From contig NW_024040817.1 of NCBI RefSeq assembly GCF_014851395.1, positions 25,847,140 through 25,911,139 of the forward strand: 64,000 nucleotides of DNA. Direction: 5' to 3'. Shown here one piece after another: positions 55,004 to 64,000 of the stretch. The DNA comes from Micropterus salmoides. Lineage: Eukaryota; Chordata; Actinopteri; Centrarchiformes; Centrarchidae. The notes beneath the pieces are model-generated. The model had not been told where the DNA came from. It was given only the letters and a program-made list of their open reading frames with translations, and did no database searches. Made by a program: the position numbers and the translations under genes. The number at the start of each line of letters is the position of its first letter. Within the stretch, counting starts at the first letter, position 1.

Positions 55004-56540
55004 AATTTGTGACATAATGCGGTAACAACTTTTGTTAACAACTATAAACATTTGTGACCCAATCAATACCACAAAGGGACCATTGTGGGCGAAAACTATC
55101 AAGGTACAATTTTTCATAAAAGTCATAAAAGTCACTAAATCTGATGGATCATGGAATTTGGTGTGTCACAGGCTCTGGGTAATCCATGCTTTTGTTGGTG
55201 CTACAGATGTGTCATTGCCTGGCTGTCTAGTCTAGTCAAGTCAATGTATAAATAGAACACAAGTGCTGACCAAAAACTGAGAGACAACAATTACAAACAG
55301 TTAAAAAATACCTAAAATAAATATTACAAATCTATCAATAAGTAAAAGTGTGAGGATGAAGACAGCTTATGCTAGTCATGTCTTCATGATGACATGACTG
55401 GCATGAACTGACATGAGCATCAAAAAGCTAAAGAAAAGAGATGTTGCCTTTGAGACCTAGGGTGTATAACTTGCAGCAAGCAATGAATTGTCCCTAGTAA
55501 TAATTTTGATCAAAACAATCAAATATTACCACTGTTGTCAGTCAGCGTCTACTAATGTATTTGGTACACAAATATCCGCCATTGTTTCAGACCTGCAGGT
55601 GGGATAAGAATGACTGACAATGCAGCAGCTGAGGTGTTTTTATGGTTGGTTTTAAAGAAACATTATTTTGTAGTTTATCTTGAAATAACATCTTCAAAAT
55701 GATTTTGATGGTATGCTGACTTGTAATCATGGTGAATGAAGTCTGTCATTGGCAATCTGGGCTCCCTACGCCAAATACTGCTCATTGTAACATTGTAATC
55801 CCAGGCAGGATATTTATCAAGACAACGGCATAATCAGGTTCATGGCACCAACATACCTCTTCAGCAAACAAGAATAAGTAAAAAGTATATGAATTACAAT
55901 GTTAAGTTCTTTGGAAGAAGCTAGCTCGGTATTCTCAGTATGGATATCATAGCAGAGGCTGTGTGGTAGAGCGGAAGAGAAAAGAGGGTTGAGCAAGTGG
56001 CCGGTCAAGAGTAAATATCGGATTGGCTTTTTCGCTGTTGTGAGCTAAAAGCTCTGAAAGGATGCAGGACAGATGCTAAGCTGGCCTTTTTGCTGTTGGA
56101 CTAATGAGGAATAACCAAGCGGGAAACCTCTGGGTCTGAAAAGTTAAGCTAATTCGGAAGTCCTTTAAACCTGCATTTTTTCCAACAGCCAGCAGGGGGC
56201 AACTCCACCGGTTGCAAAAAAAAAATCCGGTTCCATCTCTCTAATAAAGACAGGAATCTCTGTCAGTCTGTCTGTCTGTATTTCGACTATGTCGGAAACT
56301 GTTAATCCAATCGGCTTCAAACGTGGCGGATGTGTTGCTGTGGACCGAAGGAAGTGCAGTGTCGTGTTTGATGAAATTTGTATTTTTGTTGGCAAAAAAT
56401 ACTCATTAAAGATGACTTTTGGTCTCCTCTGTGTATGTGTGTGTGCACAGTGAACGCTTAAACCGTGCAGTGGACACACTAACAACAGGCTGTTTATCAT
56501 GGTCTTTCTCTCCACTGCTCAGTTCACTAAAATTGCATAC
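55004..56540. other. Gene-free DNA with repeat fragments
   Basis: No gene. Around 56170-56240 a CCAGCAGGGGGCAACTCC block followed by an A-run looks like a piece of a common fish repeat; short GTCT repeats lie near 56265-56280. Confidence 0.4.
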
Positions 56541-56544
56541 AATT

Positions 56545-58599
56545 AGAGATTAGACTCTCTGATCACTGTCTGGTTCATCTTATCCCAACATACAGGCAGA
56601 AATTGAGATCTGCCATACCTGTTGTAAAGATTGTGAAAAGATGGACCAACGAGTCAAAGTTGGAGTTACAGGCCTGCTTTGACTGCACTGACTGGAGTGT
56701 TTTTGAGGCTGCAGCCACTGACCTGGACGAACTAACTGACACTGTGACATCTTACATCAGTTTTTGTGAGGACGTGTGTGTGCTGACTAAAACCTTCCAC
56801 ACATACAACAACCAAAAACCCTGGTTCACAGCGAAACTCGGGCTGCTTCATCAGACCAAAGAGGAGGCCTTCAGAAGTGGGGACAGAATCCTGTACAACC
56901 AGGCCAGGAACACGCCGACTAAGGAGATCAAAGCAGCAAAGTGGAGGTATGCTGAAAAGCTAGGAAACAGCTTTACAGCCAACGACCCTGCGTAAGTGTA
57001 GAGAGGCCTGCGGACACTTACTAACTACAGGAGACCATCCCCCTACTCTGCTGGTACTCAACAACTGGCTGACGAGCGGAATGGTTTTTAACGTAGGTTT
57101 GAGAAGCCCACAGTCACACCTCTCCCCCAGTCCAACTCCAACTTCAACCAATCACCTTCCCCCACTGCCACGCTGACACCTCCCCTCTCTGGCCCCTCAC
57201 CTGATCTGTGAAGAGGATGTGCGCCAGCTCTTCCAGAGGTGGAAGATCAGGGAGCTTCCTGGCGCAGACGGTGTGTTACCATCCTGCCTGAAAATCTGCC
57301 CAGACCAGCTGGCCCCCATCTTCACTCAGATCTTCAACGGATCACTGGAGCTGTGTGAAGTTCCCTCCTGCTTCAAATGCTCCACATTCATCCCGGTCCC
57401 AAAAAAACCCTCCATCTCTGGACTAAGTGACTACAGGCCCGTCGCCCTGACATCTGTTGTCATGAAGTCCTTTGAAAGACTGGTGTTGGCCCACCTGAAG
57501 GACATTACAGGCCCCCTGCTGGACCCCCTGCAGTTTGTCTACAGGGCTAACAGGTCAGTGGATGATGCTGTCAACTTGGGTCTGCATCACATCCTGCAAC
57601 ACCTCGACTCTCCAGGGACATATGCTAGGATCCTGTTTGTGGACTTCAGCTCGGCGTTCAACACCATCATCCCGGACATCCTCAGCACCAAACTCACCCA
57701 GCTCACTGTGCCAGCCTCCACCTGTCAGTGGATCACAGACTTCCTGACTGACAGGAGTCAGCAGGTGAGGCTGGGAAACATCACATCCAGCACCCGGACT
57801 TTCAGCACTGGCGCCCCCCAGGGGTGTGTGCTCTCCCCACTGCTCCTCTCCCTCTACACCAACGACTACACCTCAGGAGACCAATCTGTCAAACTCTGGC
57901 GACGGTCATCGGTCTCATCCGGGACGGTGATGAGTCGGCCTACAGATGGGAGGTTGATCAGCTCAAGCTCAACCTGCCCAAGGAGCTGCTGATCCAATTT
58001 ACACCAAAACCAACAGACTCAGGAACGGTTTCTTTCCACTATCACTCTGATGAACAGCTGACTTCTGACTCACAGTGTCAGGAACAATTCCCAGTAACTG
58101 TCTCTAATCAGCCACCTGTTTACTGACTACCACCGATTATTTATTCATCATTCTCTTATTCTCTATTTCAGAGCTGTTCATATTGTTATATATTCATATT
58201 GTAAATATTGTATACCAAATCCACCTACCTCAAGTACATAACACCTGAACATAATACTTATTTATTCCAGCATCCTTTGCGCTGTGCTACATCACACTAT
58301 GCACATGTGTACATGTATGTGTACCTGTATATCACATACACCTTTGGCATGTACATAATATATTAATAATGATAATAATTTACTCCCACTTTACTTTGCA
58401 CTCTGCTCATTGCACTATTGTCTCAATCTGTCTATATTGTTTTTGTTTATTGTGTGTCTATATGTGTTCTCTATACTGTAGCCTGTGTCTGATTTTATTA
58501 TTGTATAAGTAAGCACATTATGAGCATTGTACAATCCTGAGTCAAATTCCTCGTATGTGTAAACATACCTGACAATAAAGCTGATTCTGATTCTGAGAT
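56545..58599 (+). pseudogene. 5'-truncated, mutated non-LTR retrotransposon (CR1/L2/Rex1-like)
   Basis: The copy begins within the end of an endonuclease domain (LSDHCLVHLIP just before 56603) and reads through a linker frame (56603-56995). The reverse transcriptase frame (57219-57992) has ADGVLPSCLK, FVDFSSAFNTI (motif A with its aspartate) and GAPQGCVLSP (motif B). The expected third catalytic motif (two aspartates) is absent: after YTND and SVKLW the sequence jumps to a region normally lying beyond it, in a new frame (57824-58126). The 3' end is ACAATAAAGCTGATTCTGAT at about 58571-58595. It is inactive. Confidence 0.9.
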
Positions 58600-58844
58600 A
58601 CAGATACACAAGCTGTGATCAGGTAGTGCAAACAGGGAAATCTTGGTGTACTAATCGTATTACACGTATTAGGCTAAATGTGACATGATGACATGAAAAC
58701 TACATAATGGGCACTATTGTTTTGTACATATATACACTAATTATTTTTAACTTTTAACTTTCCAGGTGGTTTCTTTATTGGGTTGTATTGATGTATACGT
58801 GTGTTTTCTTTAATGATGTCTGTGAAGGTTCTCAGTCATAGTTA

Positions 58845-58950
58845 TCCAACGAAAGTTGAGGTCAAGAGCAACTGGACTTGGTTGAAGATACTAGAAAACA
58901 ACCAAGTCTTCAACCAAGTCCAGTTGCCCTTGACCTCAACCTTCGTTGGA
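58845..58950. repeat. Long near-perfect hairpin (44 bp arms)
   Basis: The left arm (58845-58888) and the right arm (58907-58950) are reverse complements at 42 of 44 positions, separated by 18 bases. The arms begin TCCAACGAAAGTTGAGGTCA and end ACCTTCGTTGGA. No transposase is present. It could be a fold-back element or a duplicated-inverted repeat fragment; the stem size is also in the range of small-RNA precursors. Confidence 0.9.
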
Positions 58951-58959
58951 TTCTTTAAT

Positions 58960-60255
58960 GATTTACTTTCATAATCGGAAAGGCTGTTGTCAGTAATTTT
59001 AAACGTTTCCATGCGAGCAGTAATCTCACAGCAAATACCGTGGGGCATTTCTGCAGCAAAACTATGAACTATAAACTCTGATGTTACTATATTCATTGTA
59101 ATTGCATATCATAGTATACTATATAGTTTACCACTAGTGTAATGTTAATTCCAGTTTGACAATATAGCGGTTTAATTTTTGTGGGCTGTTTTCATTCATT
59201 AAATGGCCTATAGTGGTTAGTCTCTAATTTGTTAATGTACTAACTCATCAATAATCATAACCATTCATCAAGGGTGATCTTAAAACACTGGGGGCTTAGC
59301 CCAGCCCAGAAATCTTCACATTTTCATTGCCCCCACTCCCCTCCCCCGACACACACCAACACAGCCCAAGATAACCCTGCCTACCCAATGTAAGTGTGTT
59401 AAGCAAGTGTAAATGACCTCTACATTTATCGATCCACAACAAAACTCACAACTCTATCAACTGTCTCATTTGCTGTTGCTAACTTGTTATGCAATGTGTC
59501 TAACTGAATGATCACATTTTACACCTTCCATTTCATTCTTTTTTCCCCACCTATGTCATTGAGCTACATTTTATTTAGTAAATATAATAGGCAATTTAAA
59601 TCATTGTATTATTAGTATAACTAATAGTAACAGTAATGATATTAATCAGGGGGTCTGGCTGTCTTCCTCCAGAAGAAATTGAGCATTAAACAATTAATTT
59701 TCTGCCTTTTCTCCATCAATTTATGGTGGAAATGTCTTTATTTATTAATAGGAAATTCAAAATCCAGGTGGCAGGTGACAATTCCAAACATAAAAATATA
59801 ACAGAATATAATGTGGTTTAGGCTCTCAGGCATTCTGTATTGCTTTCAAACATGTATTTTATCCTGTAGATCAACGTTTCTCATTTAATTGCATCCCTGC
59901 TGATTCAACACACAGGTAGGCACTGACTGAATTGATCAAGTGCATTGATTGAAGTAAGTCTTTAAATGCACATGTGGAACCTATTCAACCATTTGAATTT
60001 ACTTAGACACCCCTGTATTTTAATAGCTCCCATTCCGTCACAGCCCCCATGCCGTGACCCACACAATGCTGAACCAGAACCAAATACACTATTATAAAAT
60101 ATAGGCTGCATTATCATCTTTAATTCCCAATTCTTATCATTTCAAGTTTCAACTTGCTCTTTTTTAGCAAATATCTCCTTTGTTCTTGCTCATGTTGACT
60201 GTGAATGAAATACTGTATTATCGGCATTCAATGAAGCAGTAGTAATTTTTGCAGT
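58960..60255. other. Gene-free AT-rich DNA
   Basis: No gene or clear repeat. A C-rich patch at 59325-59350 (CCCCCACTCCCCTCCCCC) is notable only for composition. Confidence 0.5.
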
Positions 60256-60380
60256 TCATTGTTGGGGAATTGGGAATAGTTGTGTCTCTGTAAATAATAT
60301 TGAACGGAGTAGACTTGCTCAAAGAAAATGAATGACTTTTGTTATGAATTAGTGCTATGTAAATACAACTGAATACATTT
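60256..60380 (+). repeat. Second copy of the repeat fragment nested at about 4080-4260
   Basis: GTCTCTGTAAATAATATT at 60284-60301 is identical to 4213-4230, and the context before it (GTTGGGGAATTGGGAATAGT against GGGGGGAACTGTTGG) is also related. It continues into a GTGCTATGTAAATACAACTG tail resembling SINE/LINE 3' ends. Only the 3' part of the repeat is present. Confidence 0.55.
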
Positions 60381-61234
60381 AAAATAACAAACCTGGATTT
60401 AAACATTTACCTATAGGTAAAACTCCTGAATTCCATACATTCCACAGTGAAAACAAATATCCAAGACTCACAAAATACTTAAAATAAATTAAGGACCTCT
60501 ATATTGATTAGAGCCGATATTCTATGATATATTTGAGCTAATTGCATTTAATCGGCATCGGCCGTTTATAACGGCGGATATATGTCAATTAAAAAAGAAA
60601 CAGAAAGTCTGATCCTTCACTCATGTGATGGGTGTTGCATAGTTTGCCCACCAGAGGGAGCGCTGCAGCTCCCCTGTTAACAACACTGCCTCACCACAAA
60701 AACCACAGAAGAAAACAATCAGCTGTGTTTACAGAGCTTACTGCAGCATGTACCAAACATGGAGAGGGCTGTGTTAGCGGTGAGTCAGTCTTTCGTCATG
60801 TTAATTATATGACTTAAATAATTATAATAAAAACAGACCCAATCACTTCTCCTCTCCAAAAACATTCATGACTTGCTAACCCTCCCGTTTTTCTCTGCCC
60901 TCTCCCGGCTTCCTACCAGCTCACAGCAGGTTAATGTCACGGTAGCTGGGTGTTGGAAGCTGCGCGACTTTATTCTGCAACAGTGTGGGTGTTCTAGTGA
61001 ATGGTCCACATTTGTCCATAGTTCATCACTTCTAAATATTCTCTAAAATCACGTAACGTTGCAGCAGCTAACGCCGCCCGTTGCTAAATTTGCCAAAAAG
61101 CTAATGCCGTGTTTATCAGTGGAGGAGCAATAAAGTCATTGAAAAAGTTGCATGTTCCAGCAACAAATATTTATTGATGTGCAATTGTTTACATGTTCAC
61201 TTTTTGAGACAGTAATCTATTTTATTAAAATAAT

Positions 61235-61920
61235 GTCATGTGTTGTGGTGGAGTAGGTTGAGAACCCAAACCAGGACACCAGAGCTGAGCAGATATAGTC
61301 CAATGATTTATTAACAAAAAGAGAGCACACTTACAAACTGTGGCTAAGTCCAAATAGAATCCAAAGTCGGTAGATGAAACAGAGGTCCAAAAACAGCAAT
61401 AACAAACTCAGGCAACAGACCAACTCAGGATTGAACAGAACACAGGCATTAGCCAATGTCTGAGGCATTGAAATACGAGCAGGGTGGGAACACAAAACAG
61501 GTGAATCACAACAAGGAGAACAGAACAGGAAACAAATCTAGACAAGAACATCAGGCACAGAAGATTACAAAATAAAACAGGAAGTAAAGTGCACACAAAC
61601 ACACCAGGACAGATCTACCAAAGTAAAACACAAAATATGGAAAGACTGCAAAATCAGGGCATGGACTGAGACCGGACCAAACAGAAGACAGGACTACACT
61701 AAAACATGGAAAGATAAGACTAAGTACTAAGACAAGATCACGATAATAAAACACAGAAGTACACAGACCAGGAATGACACTAAACATGAACTTAAGCACG
61801 GAACTAAGAACTAAGATAAGAGACAAGACAAGACATAAATAACTAAGGACAAGGAATGAAAGGACAAGGAACGAAAGAAACAGAGCTATTTGCCTCCGTT
61901 TCTTTCGTTCCTTCATTAAG
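61235..61920. repeat. Probable nested insertion, strand-asymmetric
   Basis: The + strand is almost depleted of T and rich in A, C and G (CAGGACACCAGAG, AACAGGAAACAAATC and similar words) over more than 500 bp, ending in a hairpin at 61866-61913. This asymmetry is abrupt at both sides. The hydrophobic frames on the opposite strand are a consequence of it. The element class is not recognised. Confidence 0.4.
61866..61913. repeat. Hairpin with 20 bp arms
   Basis: AAGGAACGAAAGAAACAGAG (61866-61885) and its reverse complement with one mismatch (61894-61913) are separated by 8 bases. It lies at the end of the strand-asymmetric segment. Confidence 0.85.
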
Positions 61921-62189
61921 AAACATGAAACAATGGCAAAAACCAGAAAACCACAGGGAAAAAATACAACTCATAACAGATAATCCATTTAGGAAAAGGT
62001 TTTATAGTCCACATACATACCAGCTTTCAATATCGGCCTGTTCTAAGTGTAATTTATACAGTAAAGGGGTCTATTATCCAAATCATTCTCTAAATCTAAA
62101 TATCAGCTCATTAATTGGCTCTTTTTCACTTTAATATCGGCATTGGCATTGGCCCCCAAAAACCCATATCAGTCGGGCTCTAATATTGA

Positions 62190-62211
62190 TATATATATAT
62201 ATATATCTCTA
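62190..62211. repeat. (TA)n microsatellite
   Basis: About nine TA units directly next to the right end of the putative transposon remnant. Confidence 0.8.
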
Positions 62212-62214
62212 CAG

Positions 62215-64000
62215 TAACTAATGCTCAGTTTCACTGCTCATGCCTAAGTACTGGTGTTAGCTAACAATTAGCTAAAAATATGATATCTTAAAATGGGAAT
62301 GAAATGACAGGGTGGTTAGCTAACATCAGATGGCTCACTTTAAGTTAAAGAAATACTAACTATGAAACTCTGAAGATAGGAAAGTTAAGCGAATTAAAGA
62401 AGCTAGATAGCTACTTACATTAACCTACAGTGTCTCAATTCATGTTCGATGCACTGAAGTGGAGAAGCAGCAGCTGCCAGTCTTGCAGGCAGACAAGACG
62501 TTCAACTAACGTCAAGGTAAGCAAGGAAAGACAAGGAAACCTGACACTTACTGCACATCCAATATTGTTCCCACATATCTGTGTTCTCTGACATATCCAG
62601 AATAAAATTGTAATATTTTGAGAAAAAAGTCGTAATCTTTTAAATATTTGTACGTGCTCTATACTCTGGTGTGCATTAGCCTAATGGCTAACGCCGACCA
62701 GGTGCTAATGTTATCTGGAGCAAAAAACTACAGTTGTATGTCCAGCACTCAATTTCTTTTATAGATGTGATGACAGCAAATGTGGATAGGTATCCATGAT
62801 AGGTACAGGAGCAGTCTAGTTGGTGGAGGTGGATGTGACGATCCCAAGCAATACAGTAGACCTCAAATGAGTGAAATCAGGTATATTATGTGAAAAGATG
62901 AGGACATAATGTCACGACAGAAGATGTAATATCTCATGTAAAAAAGTAAGGATGAAAGTGAAGGCTACCTCTAAAATGCTGAATCTTTTGTGTTTTATTA
63001 ATCAGAATCAGATTTATTGACAAATGTGAACATTTGTTCAATCTCCTGGGAAGGGATGAAAGGGCAACAGTGTTCAGATATAAGTCTGGACCACAGCAGT
63101 GGTCCCTAGACTCATGCCACTATATGCATACATACTATAAATCACTTCAAACAAGTTCATTAAACATTTCACATTCAAAACACTGTCTTCATTTTCATTT
63201 GATATAACTTAATTGCTTTATAACTGTACTAATGTCACTTTAAAAATAGCCACAATGATGGTTAGAGTTCATCCTAACGCTGCTCAGTGTTATAGAACGT
63301 GTAGGTTGAAATGTAATCAGCATTAATTTCCTTTACTCTAAATTAAGTTAATAGATTTTTTTTCTTCATTGAACTGGTCAGGTTTCATAATGGAAGATCA
63401 GCCTTAATGTGTATTTACTTTATGAACAAGTTCAATGATGAGAAATGTATTATATTATATTTTCCACACAATTTCTTTAAAATGAGATTTTCACTCTACA
63501 TTTGTAAATAAACGGTCTGATTGGAACAAATATCAGCTATAAAATGATGTGGAAGGGTGTGCTCTTGTAATAAGACTTTTGGCTGATGAAACACTGTGTG
63601 TTGGTCTGCCCAGCAGGTCTTTTTCATCTTCAGAGCCAACTAATCAAAGGTTGAGTGGCAGTGGGATGTAGAGAACTTCATCTTGAATGTACAGAGAGTA
63701 CATCTGAGGGCGGATACAGTCTAAAACGGTACATGTTGTCCGACTAGACTGCACAACTGGGAGAATTCTTAGGGTAAAATGATACTGGATAGAAACATTC
63801 ACTAACTGACGTGACTTTCTTCATATTACTATGCATACTGTCAACTTCCTGCGCACATACAGTATGTGGCCTGCAGTTGAGTATTTCATGGTGATGGACT
63901 GTATGTAGCTCCTCAGAAAAGAGTTTGCAAATGCTTAAATTGAGTTCTGGTTGCAGAGGGAAATAACATCTCTTCATGTTGTGATGTGTGACACATCAGC
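62215..64000. other. Gene-free DNA to the end of the window
   Basis: No gene recognised. AATCAGAATCAGATTTATTG near 63001-63020 is the reverse complement of the 3'-tail type seen in the LINE at about 58571-58595, so a truncated LINE fragment on the - strand probably extends to about 63140. The rest is AT-rich and featureless. Confidence 0.45.

Larger units (their letters stand above)
60507..62184. mobile_element. Putative DNA transposon remnant with ATTAGAGCC termini
   Basis: The left tip ATTAGAGCCGATATTC and the right tip GTCGGGCTCTAAT are opposed, and inside both arms lie ATCGGCATCGGCC (near 60552) and ATATCGGCATTGGCATTGGC (near 62133). About 1.68 kb, no intact transposase. The centre (about 61235-61920) is compositionally different and probably a nested insertion. 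Confidence 0.5.

Noticed and set aside
61551..61916. Hydrophobic 121-codon frame on the - strand, like a membrane protein
   Set aside because: It is the reverse reading of a T-depleted low-complexity stretch; the hydrophobic residues follow from composition.

Overview
The window is nuclear DNA of a teleost fish. The genes have short coding exons with GT/AG introns, the intergenic DNA is AT-rich, and fish-type repeats are dense (Tc1/mariner, a V-SINE-like SINE, a CR1/L2/Rex1-like LINE, many small inverted-repeat elements). Nothing prokaryotic, no CRISPR array and no rRNA gene was seen.

Four protein-coding genes are supported. irx4 (+, 7866-10682, six coding exons) is an Iroquois-class TALE homeobox transcription factor. 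ndufs6 (-, 16774-19705, four coding exons) is the zinc-binding accessory subunit of mitochondrial complex I. mrpl36 (+, 20706-21086, coding sequence in one exon) is mitochondrial ribosomal protein bL36m. lpcat1 (+, 24998-45954, 14 coding exons) is lysophosphatidylcholine acyltransferase 1. Every exon junction joins in frame. Order and relative orientation match IRX4-NDUFS6-MRPL36-LPCAT1 on human 5p15.33, so this is an old conserved block. ndufs6 and mrpl36 are divergent; near the ndufs6 start lie a perfect match to the ZNF143/SBS consensus and a YY1-type motif.

Layout: 1-7.4 kb, non-coding DNA upstream of irx4 with repeats and candidate conserved elements; 7.4-11.9 kb, irx4 with a transposon-like insertion in its probable 3' UTR; 11.9-16.7 kb, non-coding DNA with candidate regulatory elements; 16.7-21.2 kb, the ndufs6/mrpl36 pair, with a Tc1 remnant and a MITE in ndufs6 intron 2; 22.7-24.3 kb, a decayed Tc1 element; 24.8-47 kb, lpcat1, whose 9.9 kb first intron holds a Tc1 element whose frame is broken by only one stop codon, and whose later introns hold a perfect (GT)76 tract, a SINE and a perfect hairpin; 47-64 kb, gene-free DNA with a G-quadruplex motif, a degenerate minisatellite, nested inverted-repeat elements, a broken LINE and long hairpins.

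The genes do not form a pathway: irx4 is a developmental regulator, ndufs6 and mrpl36 serve mitochondrial respiration and translation, and lpcat1 remodels phospholipids. I found no convincing undescribed multi-gene system. The points most worth following are the insertion in the irx4 3' UTR, the overlapping upstream ORFs of irx4, the nearly intact Tc1 copy, the nested repeats, and three long hairpins. Repeat family names come from recognition of sequence style and were not checked against a database.
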